From Flavobacterium sp. HTF (GTDB taxonomy: Bacteria; Bacteroidota; Bacteroidia; Flavobacteriales; Flavobacteriaceae), in contig NZ_QETH01000010.1 in assembly GCF_003105115.1 (NCBI RefSeq), positions 1 to 64,000 of the forward strand: a DNA stretch of 64,000 bases, read 5' to 3'. The notes beneath the pieces are model-generated. The model did not search any database. It saw only the letters and a program-made list of their open reading frames with translations, and was not told where the DNA came from. How positions within the stretch are numbered: position 1 is the stretch's first letter; the number at the start of each line of letters is the position of its first letter. The position numbers and the translations under genes are program-made. Shown piece by piece: positions 1 to 10,510 of the stretch.

Positions 1-362
1 TTATGAACCTATAAATCATTTTTTTCTAATTACATCTTTATTTTTATTCTCTAGAATTCAATAACAATTATTTTTAACTCTAAAAAATCAATTTTATTAC
101 CTGTAAGGCGAATTTAACTTTTTAAAGTATAAAAACCATAATTTTTAACAACAAATTTCCCTGAATTTGATAAGCTTAAAAATGAATTAACATGAAAAAA
201 ACATTTTATACTGAGTAACAACTATTTAAAACTTATTTGTTAGTAAATAAATTTCCCACAAAAAAACTAACTAACAGAAAAACAAAATATCAGAATACGA
301 ATTGATTACAAAATAAAAACGCCCTGTTTTCACAGAGCGTTTTTTATAATTAATCTTAAAAA
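1..362. other. Left-edge intergenic region
   Basis: Very AT-rich sequence without a convincing reading frame on either strand. The only structure I can support is the aconitase terminator near its right end. A gene beyond the left edge cannot be judged. Confidence 0.6.
316..344 (-). terminator. Terminator of acnA-type aconitase
   Basis: Stem AAAACGCCCTG / CAGAGCGTTTT (one mismatch) around a 6-base loop, directly downstream of the aconitase stop on the minus strand and followed there by T/A-rich sequence. Confidence 0.75.
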
Positions 363-2627
363 TTAAGCTTTCCCGGCAGCAATTAAGTTTAATGCCGAAC
401 CTGCAACGAACCATCCAATTTGTCCTGCGTTGTAAGTATGGTTTGCCAGAATAACATCTTTAGTTCCATCAGCGTGAATGAACTCTAACGTTAATGGTTT
501 ACCCGGAGCAAACTCAGTTAAATCAGTAAAGTTAATGGTATCATTCTCCTGAATTTTATCGTAATCTGCTTCATTAGCAAATGTCAATCCCAAAAGCCCT
601 TGTTTTTTAAGGTTAGTTTCGTGGATACGGGCAAAAGATTTTACCAATACCGCTTTAACACCTAAGAAGCGAGGCTCCATCGCAGCATGCTCACGGGAAG
701 AACCTTCACCATAATTGTGATCTCCCACAACAATAGAAGCAACTCCGGCTGCTTTATAAGCACGGGCTACAGCAGGAACTGCATCGTAATCTCCGGTTAA
801 TTGATTTTTAACTGAATTTGTTTTTTGATTGAATGCATTTACGGCACCAATCAACATATTGTTAGAAATATTATCTAAGTGTCCACGGAAACGTAACCAT
901 GGTCCCGCCATAGAAATATGGTCTGTTGTACATTTTCCAAAAGCTTTTATCAGCAATTTAGCACCAGTTATGTTTTTTCCGTCCCATGGATCAAAAGGAG
1001 CTAATAATTGTAAACGTTCTGAAGCAGGATTAACCACTACCTGAACTCCTGAACCATCTGCAGCCGGAGCCTGAAAGCCCGGATCTTCAGCGTAGAAGCC
1101 TTTAGCAGGCAATTCATCTCCTGTTGGAGCGTCCAGCATTACCTCTTCTCCTTCTTCGTTGATTAATTTATCTGTTAATGGATTAAATCCTAAATCACCT
1201 GCAATAGCTAATGCCGTTACCAATTCCGGAGAACCTACAAAAGCCAAAGTATTCGGGTTACCGTCTGCACGTTTTGAGAAGTTACGATTGAAAGAGTGAA
1301 CGATAGTGTTTCTTTCTTCTTTCTCTGCTCCTTCTCTGTCCCACATACCAATACATGGCCCGCAGGCGTTAGCAAAAACCGTTGCTCCAATTTTATGAAA
1401 AGTTTCGATAAAACCATCTCTTTCAATTGTAGAACGAACTACTTCAGATCCAGGAGTAATGGTAAACTGTGATTTAGTTTTTAAATTTTTATCCGCAACT
1501 TGTCTTGCCAAAGAAGCTGCACGTGAAATATCTTCGTAAGAAGAGTTTGTACATGAACCAATTAAACCAACCTGAATTTGTAGTGGCCAGTTATTTTTAA
1601 TAGCTTCTTCTTTCATCTTAGAAATCGGAGTAGCTAAGTCCGGAGTAAAAGGACCATTCAAGTGTGGCTCCAACTCAGTCAAGTTGATTTCAATCACCTG
1701 ATCAAAATATTGTTCAGGATTAGCATATACTTCCGGGTCTCCGGTTAAGTAAGAAGCTACTTTATCAGCAGCATCTGCAACATCTGCTCTGTTTGTAGAG
1801 CGCAGGTAACGACTCATAGAATCATCATATCCAAAAGTTGAAGTTGTAGCTCCAATTTCTGCCCCCATGTTACAAATTGTACCTTTACCGGTACAAGACA
1901 TAGAAGTTGCGCCTTCGCCAAAATATTCGACGATTGCACCAGTTCCGCCTTTTACAGTAAGAATACCGGCAACTTTAAGAATAACGTCTTTAGGCGCAGT
2001 CCATCCTGATAATTTACCGGTTAATTTAACTCCTATTAATTTAGGGAATTTTAATTCCCAGGCCATACCTGACATAACATCAACGGCATCGGCTCCACCA
2101 ACACCAATAGCTACCATTCCTAAACCACCTGCATTTACAGTGTGAGAATCGGTACCAATCATCATTCCACCAGGGAAAGCGTAATTTTCAAGTACTACCT
2201 GATGAATAATTCCGGCTCCTGGTTTCCAGAAACCAATTCCATATTTATTAGAAACTGACGATAAGAAATCGAAAACTTCATTACTTTGTGTTTTTGCTCT
2301 GGCCAAATCGGTTACAGCGTCTACTTTTGCCTGAATCAAGTGATCACAGTGAACCGTTGTAGGAACTGCCACTTTAGATTTACCGGCATGCATGAATTGC
2401 AATAATGCCATTTGAGCAGTTGCATCCTGACACGCTACACGATCCGGTGCAAAGTCGACATAGTCAACTCCTCTTCCAAACGCCTTAGAGGGATTTCCGT
2501 CCCAAAGGTGATTATATAAAATTTTCTCCGTTAAAGTAAGTGGACGACCAACTATTTCGCGTGCTTTATCAACACGACCTGGCATATTCTCGTACACTTT
2601 TTTAATCATTTCAATATCAAAAGCCAT
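363..2627 (-). CDS. acnA: Aconitate hydratase (mitochondrial/AcnA-type)
   Basis: Interconverts citrate and isocitrate in the TCA cycle through a [4Fe-4S] cluster. The 754-residue length fits the mitochondrial-type aconitases. The three expected cluster ligands are present: Cys359 in [10 protein letters not shown] and Cys422/Cys425 in ACGPCIG. The C-terminal swivel domain carries [15 protein letters not shown], typical of the family. It lies downstream of acnB on the same strand, but a terminator separates them, so they are probably separate transcription units. Family assignment is secure; the symbol is by subfamily resemblance. Confidence 0.95.
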   Translation of the reverse strand: MAFDIEMIKKVYENMPGRVDKAREIVGRPLTLTEKILYNHLWDGNPSKAFGRGVDYVDFAPDRVACQDATAQMALLQFMHAGKSKVAVPTTVHCDHLIQAKVDAVTDLARAKTQSNEVFDFLSSVSNKYGIGFWKPGAGIIHQVVLENYAFPGGMMIGTDSHTVNAGGLGMVAIGVGGADAVDVMSGMAWELKFPKLIGVKLTGKLSGWTAPKDVILKVAGILTVKGGTGAIVEYFGEGATSMSCTGKGTICNMGAEIGATTSTFGYDDSMSRYLRSTNRADVADAADKVASYLTGDPEVYANPEQYFDQVIEINLTELEPHLNGPFTPDLATPISKMKEEAIKNNWPLQIQVGLIGSCTNSSYEDISRAASLARQVADKNLKTKSQFTITPGSEVVRSTIERDGFIETFHKIGATVFANACGPCIGMWDREGAEKEERNTIVHSFNRNFSKRADGNPNTLAFVGSPELVTALAIAGDLGFNPLTDKLINEEGEEVMLDAPTGDELPAKGFYAEDPGFQAPAADGSGVQVVVNPASERLQLLAPFDPWDGKNITGAKLLIKAFGKCTTDHISMAGPWLRFRGHLDNISNNMLIGAVNAFNQKTNSVKNQLTGDYDAVPAVARAYKAAGVASIVVGDHNYGEGSSREHAAMEPRFLGVKAVLVKSFARIHETNLKKQGLLGLTFANEADYDKIQENDTINFTDLTEFAPGKPLTLEFIHADGTKDVILANHTYNAGQIGWFVAGSALNLIAAGKA

Positions 2628-2697
2628 AAGATTTGTTTGTTTTTATTATTCTTTTTTGAATATCACAAGATACAAAAAATAGAGCAGCTATTAAAAA

Positions 2698-2727
2698 AAA
2701 AGCCCGAGTTTTACGACTCGGGCTTTT
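2698..2727 (-). terminator. Terminator of acnB
   Basis: Perfect 11-bp stem AAAAGCCCGAG / CTCGGGCTTTT with an 8-base loop, between the acnB stop and the acnA start. It argues against one acnB-acnA operon. Confidence 0.85.
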
Positions 2728-2748
2728 CATTTATAATTACTTTTTTGA

Positions 2749-5520
2749 TTACATAACCAACTGCTTGTTAGAAGGAGCAAACTTAGTCAGGTTGATACCC
2801 TCTACTGCGGCTGTATATTCATCCATAGTAGGAGTTCTTCCTAAAATTGTAGATAATACTACAACTGGTGTAGAAGAAAGTAACGATTCTCCTTTTTTAC
2901 CTTCTGTATCTTCCACGACTCTTCCCTGGAAAAGACGGGTTGAAGTTGCCATTACCGTATCTCCTTTAGCTGCTTTTTCCTGGTTACCCATACAAAGGTT
3001 ACATCCTGGGCGCTCTAAATACAACATGTTTTCGTATTCTGTACGTGCTGCACCTTTAGGAGCATTATCATCGAATTCAAAACCAGAGTATTTTTGTAAA
3101 ACTTCCCAGTCTCCTTCAGCTTTTAGCTCATCTACGATGTTATATGTAGGAGGAGCAACTACAAGAGGAGCATTGAATTCAACTTTCCCATTTTGTGCTT
3201 CTACATTTTTCAGCATTTGAGCCAAAATTTTCATATCTCCTTTGTGAACCATACAAGAACCGATAAATCCAAGATCTACTTTTTTCACACCTCCATAGAA
3301 AGATAAAGGTCTGATAGTATCGTGAGTATATCTTTTAGAAACATCAATATTATTTACGTCCGGATCAGCAATCATTGGTTCTGAAATCTGATCAAGATCT
3401 ACAACAACTTCAGCATAATACTTAGCATTTGCATCCGGTGTCAAAGCTGGTTTCTCTACAGATTTAATTTCTGTGATTCTCTTATCAGCTTTGTTGATTA
3501 ATCCCTGAAGAACTTGTTTCTCATTATCCATTCCTTTGTCAATCATAATCTGGATTCTGCCTTTTGCAATCTCCAGTGATTCAATCAAAGTATCGTCCTC
3601 AGAAATACAGATAGAAGCTTTTGCTTTCATTTCTGCAGTCCAGTCTGTAAATGTAAATGCCTGATCAGCAGTAAGTGTTCCGATATGAACCTCGATTACT
3701 CTTCCCTGGAATACGTTTTCTCCACCAAACTGATGAAGCATCTGGGCTTGTGTAGCATGAACCACATCACGGAAGTCCATATAGCCTTTCATTTCTCCTT
3801 TGAACGTTACCTTTACTGATTCGGGAATTGGCATTGAAGCCTCACCTGTAGCAAGCGCAAGAGCAACTGTTCCTGAGTCAGCACCAAAAGCTACACCCTT
3901 AGACATTCTTGTATGAGAGTCACCACCAATGATGATCGCCCATTCGTCAATTGTAATATCGTTAAGTACTTTATGAATTACATCGGTCATTGCGTGATAA
4001 ACTCCTTTAGGGTCACGAGCGGTAATCAGACCGAAGTTATTCATAAACTTCATTAATTTTGGAATGTTTGCCTGAGCTTTTTTATCCCATACAGAAGCAG
4101 TGTGACAACCTGACTGGTACGCACCATCCACAATTGGAGAGATTATCGTAGCAGCCATAGACTCTAATTCCTGAGCTGTCATAAGACCAGTGGTATCTTG
4201 CGAACCTACAATATTTACTTCTACACGGGCATCTGAACCTGCATGTAATATTTTACCCGGAGTAATTCCAACAGCATTTCTGTTGAATATCTTCTCTACT
4301 GCTGTAAGGCCTTGTCCTTCAATAGAAATTTCCTTAGACGGAGCAAATACAAGCGGAGCTTCAATATCAAGCACTTTCGCAGCGAATGTCTGAAGTTTTT
4401 TACCAAATACAATAGCGTATGATCCACCAGCTTTAATGAATTCCATTTTCTGAGGAGTGAATGATCTTGAAATATCAATCAGCTCCTGACCACCGTTATA
4501 AAGTTTCTTTGTTTTTGTATTAATAGTAAGAACAGTTCCGGTCGCAACAGAATATGCTTCTTCAAGAATCGGTTCATTATTTTCATTTCTAAGCGGGTTA
4601 CCGTTTTCGTCCAGTTTTTTAACCCAGTTTTTAAGGTCAATTCCAATACCACCTGTAACATCTACAGTAGTAAGGAAAATTGGAGAAATACCATTTGTTC
4701 CTCCAACAATCGGAGCAATATTTACAAACGGAACATATGGACTTGCTTGTCTACCAGTCCAAAGTGCTACGTTGTTTACACCTGACATCCTTGAAGACCC
4801 TACTCCCATTGTGCCTTTCTCAGCGATCAACATCACACTTGCATCAGGATATTCTACCTGTAGTGATTTAATCTCTGCCTGTGCCTCAGGAGTAATCATA
4901 CATAAACCATGAAGTTCACGGTCTGAACGTGAGTGTGCCTGATTTCCCGGAGATAATAAATCTGTAGAAATATCTCCTTCACCGGCAATATAAGTAACCA
5001 CTTTAATTTCTTCAGCTACTTCAGGAAGTTTAGTAAAGAATTCTGCCTGCGCATAACTTTCAAGAATCTCTCTTGCAATTGCGTTATCATTTTTAAATGC
5101 CTCTTTTAAACGGTCAGTGTCTGCCTCATAAAGATAAACCTGTGTTTTAAGAACATTTGCTGCTTCTTTAGCAATAGAAATATCATTGCCTAATGCCAAA
5201 TCAAGCAAAACCTCAATTGAAGGTCCTCCTTTCATATGTGACAATAATTCAAAGGCAAATGCAGGAGTAATCTCATTGACTACCGATTGACCAAGAATAA
5301 TCTCTTTTAAAAACTTAGCTTTCTCACCAGCAGCACTCGTGGTTCCAGGTAAAGTATTATAAATAAAGAATTTAAGCGAATCATTGCGATGTTCGTTATC
5401 TAAATCTTTGATTTGTCCAATTATTTCGCTTAACAATGCAGCATCATCAATTGGTTTTGGGTGAAGACCCTGAATTTTTCTTTCTTCAATTTCTTGAATG
5501 TAGTCCTTATAAATATTCAT
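2749..5520 (-). CDS. acnB: Bifunctional aconitate hydratase 2 / 2-methylisocitrate dehydratase
   Basis: AcnB-family aconitase of 923 residues. The order is an N-terminal HEAT-like domain, then the swivel domain, then the catalytic cluster domains, which is the AcnB arrangement and differs from AcnA. Likely cluster ligands are Cys756 (GSCMVHKGD) and Cys840/Cys843 (RPGCNLCMGN). AcnB enzymes catalyse citrate/isocitrate interconversion and often 2-methylisocitrate dehydration in propionate metabolism. No 2-methylcitrate genes lie next to it, so the second role is only inferred from the family. Confidence 0.95.
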   Translation of the reverse strand: MNIYKDYIQEIEERKIQGLHPKPIDDAALLSEIIGQIKDLDNEHRNDSLKFFIYNTLPGTTSAAGEKAKFLKEIILGQSVVNEITPAFAFELLSHMKGGPSIEVLLDLALGNDISIAKEAANVLKTQVYLYEADTDRLKEAFKNDNAIAREILESYAQAEFFTKLPEVAEEIKVVTYIAGEGDISTDLLSPGNQAHSRSDRELHGLCMITPEAQAEIKSLQVEYPDASVMLIAEKGTMGVGSSRMSGVNNVALWTGRQASPYVPFVNIAPIVGGTNGISPIFLTTVDVTGGIGIDLKNWVKKLDENGNPLRNENNEPILEEAYSVATGTVLTINTKTKKLYNGGQELIDISRSFTPQKMEFIKAGGSYAIVFGKKLQTFAAKVLDIEAPLVFAPSKEISIEGQGLTAVEKIFNRNAVGITPGKILHAGSDARVEVNIVGSQDTTGLMTAQELESMAATIISPIVDGAYQSGCHTASVWDKKAQANIPKLMKFMNNFGLITARDPKGVYHAMTDVIHKVLNDITIDEWAIIIGGDSHTRMSKGVAFGADSGTVALALATGEASMPIPESVKVTFKGEMKGYMDFRDVVHATQAQMLHQFGGENVFQGRVIEVHIGTLTADQAFTFTDWTAEMKAKASICISEDDTLIESLEIAKGRIQIMIDKGMDNEKQVLQGLINKADKRITEIKSVEKPALTPDANAKYYAEVVVDLDQISEPMIADPDVNNIDVSKRYTHDTIRPLSFYGGVKKVDLGFIGSCMVHKGDMKILAQMLKNVEAQNGKVEFNAPLVVAPPTYNIVDELKAEGDWEVLQKYSGFEFDDNAPKGAARTEYENMLYLERPGCNLCMGNQEKAAKGDTVMATSTRLFQGRVVEDTEGKKGESLLSSTPVVVLSTILGRTPTMDEYTAAVEGINLTKFAPSNKQLVM

Positions 5521-5944
5521 ATTTTTTGGTAAAAGGTATTTTTTATTTTTTTGTACGCAAATTTAATAATTAATGCCGAGAACTAAAAAAAATATAACAG
5601 AAGCCGTCTTTTCAAAAATTATTATTATTAAAAAACGATTTTCAATGTAATTTTTTGCTAAAACCTTAATTTTAAATTAAAAAAATGAATTATTGGTATT
5701 TTAAAATCTTTTCTTTAACAAAGTCGAAATTTAATGTTAGGGAGTATGCAGGATTTTAGCTCTATTTTATCGAAGAATTGTTCTAAATTACAATTTACAA
5801 CGTTATAGTTGAAGTTTTTTTCGCTTCATTTTAAAGAATAAGCCAATTTTATAAAAAGATAATCCAAATAAGAACGTTGGATATTTACAATAAAAAAAAG
5901 CCCGATATCTCACTCGGGCTTTTGTGCGTATTTCTATTATTTTT
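5521..5944. other. Intergenic region between acnB and the MoxR gene
   Basis: AT-rich 424 bases. It holds a TAAATTTG -7-like element for acnB (minus strand, 5558-5565, no clear -33) and the terminator of the MoxR gene. No coding potential was recognised. Confidence 0.5.
5896..5923 (-). terminator. Terminator of the MoxR gene
   Basis: Perfect 10-bp stem AAAAGCCCGA / TCGGGCTTTT with an 8-base loop, 20-odd bases beyond the stop codon. Confidence 0.85.
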
Positions 5945-6898
5945 TTATAATAATTTTTGAATAATTTTTTCTTCCGTAATGCCCTCAGCATCTGCTTTAT
6001 AATTCTTGATAATTCTGTGTCTCAAAATTCCGGTTGCAACTGCTTTTACATCTTCTATATCCGGTGAAAATTTCCCATTAAAAGCAGCATGTGCTTTTGC
6101 TGCTAAAATTAAGTTCTGAGAAGCTCTTGGTCCTGCTCCCCAATCCAGATAGTTTTTCACAAAATCATTTGTCAGTGCATTATCGGGTCTTGTTTTACTA
6201 ACCAGTGTTACAGCATATTCAATAACATTGTCTGCTACAGGAATTCTACGAATTAAATGCTGAAAATCAATAATTTCCTGAGCAGTAAACAACGGATTAA
6301 TAGTTGTTTTAACATCAGATGTTGTACGTTTTACAACTTGTACCTCCTCTTCAAAACTTGGGTATTCCAGTTTTATGGCAAACATAAAACGGTCTAATTG
6401 CGCTTCAGGCAACGGATAAGTTCCTTCTTGTTCAATAGGATTCTGGGTAGCCAGAACAAAATAAGGTAAGTCTAATTTATGATTTTCACCTGCAATCGTT
6501 ACAGAGCGCTCCTGCATTGCTTCAAGCAAAGCTGCCTGAGTTTTTGGCGGCGTTCGGTTAATCTCATCTGCCAAAATTATATTAGAAAAAACAGGCCCCT
6601 TTATAAACTTAAATTTTCTGTTTTCATCAAGTATTTCGCTACCTAAAATATCCGAAGGCATTAAATCAGGTGTAAACTGAATTCTTTTAAAATCTAACCC
6701 TAAAGCCTGAGACAGAGTATTAATTAATAATGTTTTTGCTAATCCGGGCACACCTATTAAAAGTGCATGTCCACCAGAGAAAATACAAATCAGGATTTGA
6801 TCAACAACTTCATCCTGACCTACAATAATTTTTGCTATTTCGATTTTTAATTCATTTCTTTTTTGAACTAAATTATGAATTGCCGTTACGTCAGACAT
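5945..6898 (-). CDS. MoxR-family AAA+ ATPase
   Basis: 317-residue cytoplasmic ATPase of the MoxR group, which act as chaperone-like modules often paired with DUF58 or von Willebrand factor A proteins. Visible motifs are Walker A GVPGLAKT (residues 49-56), Walker B ending in LADE (Asp111/Glu112) and the sensor stretch FVLATQNPIEQEGTYPLPEAQ in the middle. Unusually, no DUF58/VWA partner is adjacent; the upstream neighbour is a SurA-like isomerase whose own terminator lies between them. The substrate is unknown. Confidence 0.9.
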   Translation of the reverse strand: MSDVTAIHNLVQKRNELKIEIAKIIVGQDEVVDQILICIFSGGHALLIGVPGLAKTLLINTLSQALGLDFKRIQFTPDLMPSDILGSEILDENRKFKFIKGPVFSNIILADEINRTPPKTQAALLEAMQERSVTIAGENHKLDLPYFVLATQNPIEQEGTYPLPEAQLDRFMFAIKLEYPSFEEEVQVVKRTTSDVKTTINPLFTAQEIIDFQHLIRRIPVADNVIEYAVTLVSKTRPDNALTNDFVKNYLDWGAGPRASQNLILAAKAHAAFNGKFSPDIEDVKAVATGILRHRIIKNYKADAEGITEEKIIQKLL

Positions 6899-6919
6899 TT
6901 AAATGTATTTTAAAATTAA

Positions 6920-6959
6920 AAAGAGTTAGGTCTATGAAATCATAAAACTAACTCTTTTT
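6920..6959 (-). terminator. Terminator of the SurA-like gene
   Basis: Stem AAAGAGTTAG / CTAACTCTTT with an 18-base loop, followed on the minus strand by a U-rich stretch. It ends about 20 bases before the MoxR start, so MoxR may be expressed by read-through. Confidence 0.75.
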
Positions 6960-6975
6960 ATTTATTTAATAAAAA

Positions 6976-8406
6976 TTATTTTTTCAACCAGTTATTTGTA
7001 AAGCTACAATCTCTATATTCTCCAATAACCTTAATATAGGTATCTTTAATTTTGGTATCAAACCATTTTGCAATTGCATTGATTTGTTTTTCCTTTAATG
7101 CTAATTCCTTAATTTTAGTATAATCTTTACCGTAATCAGCTGTATGCGCTTCAATTCTATTGGTAACCGTAATTAATTTATACGTTTTTTTACCTTTATC
7201 ATCTGTATTTAAAAGTGGTTGCGAAATCTCATTGTCTTTTAAGTTAGAAACCTGGCTATATAAAGTGGGATCCATTTTAGTTAATTCGAAACGAGTATCC
7301 TGAGTATTCGGATTCACCAAAGTTCCTCCGTTTGTTCTTGTTTCTTTTTCGTCAGATTCTGTTCTTGCAGCTTCTGCGAATGTAATTTCTTTGTTTATTA
7401 TTTTGTTTCTGATATTTGTAATTCTCTCTTTAGCATCTTTCAACGCAGTTTCAGAAACTACAGGAGCAATTAAAATATGTCTTAATTCTACTTCCTGTCC
7501 TTTTATCTTATCAACCATGATAATATGGAATCCAAAATTAGTTTCAAATGGTTCAGAAATTTCGCCTTCCTGCAAACTAAAAGCTACATCTTTAAATTCT
7601 TTTACAAAAGGTGTTTTTCTGGTCATTTTATAAAAACCTCCATTTGGCGAAGATCCCGGGTCCTGAGAATATAATACTGCTTTTGTCGCAAAGCTGGAAC
7701 CTTCAAGAACATCCTTTCTTATAGCATTTAATCTGTCTTTTACTTTTTGCTTGTCTTCTGCAGAAACTTTTGGCTCCACAACAATTTGGGCAACTTCCAT
7801 TTCGGCTCCAAAAGTTGGCAATTCTTCTTTTGGTATTTTTTTGAAGAAATTACGAACCTCTTCCGGTGTAATTTCAACAGCATCTACAATTTTCTTTTGC
7901 ATTTCTGATGCTAATTTTTGCTCTTTTAAAATATCCGCAAAGTAAGTTTTAAACTCTTCTACAGAATTTTTCTTATAATATGCTACTACTTTATTTATGT
8001 CTCCGACTTGTTGCGTCATATAGTTCAAACGCTCTTCCATCATGCTTCTAACTTCGGCATCACTTACAATAATACTATCCTGAATAGCCTGGTGTGCATA
8101 TAATTTATCTTCTAAAAGCTTACCAAGCATTTGGCATCTTGAAATATCTTTTGTAGAACCACCCTGAGCAGTGATTTCTAAAAATCCTTTATCAATATCT
8201 GAATCTAAAACAATATAATCTCCAACTGTAGCAATAATACCATCAATTTTTTGTCTTTGCCCAGATGGTGCTTCAACTGGCTTTTCAGCTACAACATCCG
8301 GAATTATTTCCTGTGCAGAAATAAGAGAGTTGAAAAAAAGTAAAAAACACATTGTTAACCCTAATCTGTAATCAACTGTTTTTAGCTGTAATTTTTTTAA
8401 TAACAT
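6976..8406 (-). CDS. SurA-like peptidylprolyl isomerase
   Basis: 476-residue exported protein with an N-terminal hydrophobic signal segment ending near LISAQ. A SurA-type N-terminal chaperone region (about residues 50-190) is followed by two parvulin-like rotamase domains, the first around PKVSAEDKQKVKDRL to FGFHIIMVDKI and the second starting at ELRHILIAP. The family escorts outer-membrane proteins through the periplasm. It lies alone on the minus strand, diverging from the amylase gene. The first ATG was kept; a start further in would still leave the signal segment. Confidence 0.9.
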   Translation of the reverse strand: MLLKKLQLKTVDYRLGLTMCFLLFFNSLISAQEIIPDVVAEKPVEAPSGQRQKIDGIIATVGDYIVLDSDIDKGFLEITAQGGSTKDISRCQMLGKLLEDKLYAHQAIQDSIIVSDAEVRSMMEERLNYMTQQVGDINKVVAYYKKNSVEEFKTYFADILKEQKLASEMQKKIVDAVEITPEEVRNFFKKIPKEELPTFGAEMEVAQIVVEPKVSAEDKQKVKDRLNAIRKDVLEGSSFATKAVLYSQDPGSSPNGGFYKMTRKTPFVKEFKDVAFSLQEGEISEPFETNFGFHIIMVDKIKGQEVELRHILIAPVVSETALKDAKERITNIRNKIINKEITFAEAARTESDEKETRTNGGTLVNPNTQDTRFELTKMDPTLYSQVSNLKDNEISQPLLNTDDKGKKTYKLITVTNRIEAHTADYGKDYTKIKELALKEKQINAIAKWFDTKIKDTYIKVIGEYRDCSFTNNWLKK

Positions 8407-8920
8407 TATTTTAAATTTAATTTGAATGTAAAAATCTTGCTTTAGAATTCTTTATAGACCAAACATTAATCTAATCTCCGTATTCAGATTTTTTCATGAA
8501 TACTAAAAAATTAACACCTGGTTTCTTTTACTTATAACGAACAAAAATAACAATTCAATTACATAATACAACTATCGACTATACTATTAACAAAAAATTA
8601 TATGATAGCTCTTAAATACAACAAAATAAAGTTTTGTTTCAGACTAAAAAAGCCATTAGAACTTCCAGAGACAATATAATTCTTCTTTTTTTATTTAAAA
8701 CATCTAAATCACTATCAATCATGCAAATAAAAAAAACTTTTCAACACTACAACGTTTTCGTTAGATAAATATTTTCTTATAAATAAGATATGTTTAAAAT
8801 TTACATACTTTAGTTGAGTAATTTTTATTTTTTTGATATTAAAACTAAGAATATCTCGGTTTTTCTATCAATTAATGAATCGTTACAACTTTACTTATCT
8901 AACCTTAACCAAATTTTATT
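8407..8920. other. Divergent intergenic region upstream of the amylase
   Basis: 514 bases, strongly AT-rich, between divergent genes; it must hold both promoters. A short inverted element AACG-N4-CGTT sits at 8751-8762, about 160 bases before the amylase start. No reading frame or RNA was recognised. Confidence 0.45.
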
Positions 8921-10360
8921 ATGAAAAAACCAATCGCAAAGATTTTCTCTATTTTGGCCATTACAGCTTTCTATTCCTGTACACAGGATGGAACAAATGA
9001 AAACGACACCAAAGCTGAAAGTCAAGAATTTAAAATCATTAATGTCACTCATCATGACGGGAAACCATTTAGTACAGGAGATTCAAAATCATCTGTTACA
9101 GGAAAATACGTAGATAATCCTGGCGGTGGTGTTATGATGCAGGCCTTTTATTGGGATGTTCCTGCCGGCGGAAATTGGTGGAATACCGTTAACGGAAAAG
9201 TAACTGCATGGTCTAATGCCGGAATTGGCTCTATCTGGCTGCCTCCTGCCTCAAAAGCGCAAAATGGAGCATTTTCAATGGGATATGACCCAACTGATTA
9301 TTTTGATTTTGGAGATTATAATCAAAACGGAACCACTGAAACCAGATTTGGTTCTAAAACTGAATTGGTTAGTTTAATCACAAAAGCGCATACTGAAAAC
9401 ATGAAAGTATATGCTGATATTGTAATTAATCATAATAGCGGCGGGCAATCAGAAGCTAATCCCTTTACAGGAACAAACACCTGGACTAATTTTAACGGAA
9501 TTGCATCCGGAAAGTTCAAACGTACTTATGTAAATTTTTATAAAAATAGTTATGGTAATAATGACGAAGGATCTTTTGGAGGTTTTCCTGATTTATGCCA
9601 TGCAGATCCTTATGTACAGGATTGGCTATGGAAAAGAGCTGACGGAGTAGGTAAATATTATAAAAACACCATGAAATTTGATGGCTGGAGATTTGATTAT
9701 GTAAAAGGTTTTGCTCCTTGGGTTGTGTACGACTGGAACGCAAATGTTGGTGGATTTTCTGTTGGTGAATTATGGGATTCTAATGTAAACATACTAAATG
9801 ACTGGGCAAACAATGCAAATAGTTCTGTTTTCGATTTTGCTTGTTATTATAAAATGAATGATGCTTTTGACGGAAACAACCTGGCATTATTAAATGATGA
9901 TATGATGTGGAAAAGAAATCCGTACAAGGCAGTAACCTTTGTAACCAATCATGATACTGATGAAATTTGGAGTAAACTTTTAGCTTATTCCTATATATTA
10001 ACTCATGAAGGTTATCCAACAATTTTCTACAGAGATTATGAAGAATGGCTGGATAAAACCAAACTTAACAATTTAATATGGATTCATAATAATAAAGCAA
10101 CCGGAACAACCTCAATTTTATATTCTGACAATGATGAATATGTAGCAAGAAGAAACGGATATAACGGAAATCCGGGATTAGTAGTTTACATCAACAACTC
10201 AGACGTTTGGCAGGAAAGATGGATTCAGACGAATTGGGCAAATACTCAAATTAAAGATTTCACAGGAAATTCAACCTGGTATCCGACTACTCAGGCCGAT
10301 AAATGGGTAAAAATACAATGTCCTCCAAAAGGATATTCAATTTGGTCAATTAATCAGTAA
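8921..10360 (+). CDS. Lipoprotein alpha-amylase, GH13 family
   Basis: 479-residue glycoside hydrolase family 13 enzyme expected to cleave internal alpha-1,4-glucosidic bonds of starch. A lipoprotein signal ends at Cys20 (AFYSC), so it is membrane anchored. The four conserved GH13 regions are all visible: DIVINH (166-171), GWRFDY with nucleophile Asp259, GELWD with acid/base Glu283, and VTNHD with Asp345. No carbohydrate-binding module is evident, and no SusC/SusD pair is adjacent, so it is not part of a typical polysaccharide locus here. Confidence 0.93.
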   Translation: MKKPIAKIFSILAITAFYSCTQDGTNENDTKAESQEFKIINVTHHDGKPFSTGDSKSSVTGKYVDNPGGGVMMQAFYWDVPAGGNWWNTVNGKVTAWSNAGIGSIWLPPASKAQNGAFSMGYDPTDYFDFGDYNQNGTTETRFGSKTELVSLITKAHTENMKVYADIVINHNSGGQSEANPFTGTNTWTNFNGIASGKFKRTYVNFYKNSYGNNDEGSFGGFPDLCHADPYVQDWLWKRADGVGKYYKNTMKFDGWRFDYVKGFAPWVVYDWNANVGGFSVGELWDSNVNILNDWANNANSSVFDFACYYKMNDAFDGNNLALLNDDMMWKRNPYKAVTFVTNHDTDEIWSKLLAYSYILTHEGYPTIFYRDYEEWLDKTKLNNLIWIHNNKATGTTSILYSDNDEYVARRNGYNGNPGLVVYINNSDVWQERWIQTNWANTQIKDFTGNSTWYPTTQADKWVKIQCPPKGYSIWSINQ

Positions 10361-10379
10361 TTTAAAAAATGACTAATTG

Positions 10380-10409
10380 AGGCTGTTCTTTTTAGGACAG
10401 CCTTTTTTA
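10380..10409 (+). terminator. Terminator of the amylase gene
   Basis: Stem AGGCTGTTC / GACAGCCT with one G-U pair, followed by TTTTTT. Confidence 0.8.
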
Positions 10410-10482
10410 TTTTCACACTAATATTATAGAAGAGAGCCTTCAATTTAAGAAGTTAATATTTTTATTAAGCCGTAATTAGTAG

Positions 10483-10490
10483 TACTTTTG
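10483..10490 (+). promoter_or_regulatory. -7 element of the prfC promoter
   Basis: TACTTTTG matches the Bacteroidota consensus TAnnTTTG, 20 bases before the prfC ATG. No clear TTG -33 element is visible at the usual distance. Confidence 0.55.
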
Positions 10491-10510
10491 CAAACCTATT
10501 TATACAAAAT

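Noticed and set aside
2765-3220. Open frame of about 150 codons on the plus strand, opposite acnB
   Set aside because: It lies wholly inside acnB on the opposite strand, with no promoter, no recognisable domain and a composition set by the acnB codons.
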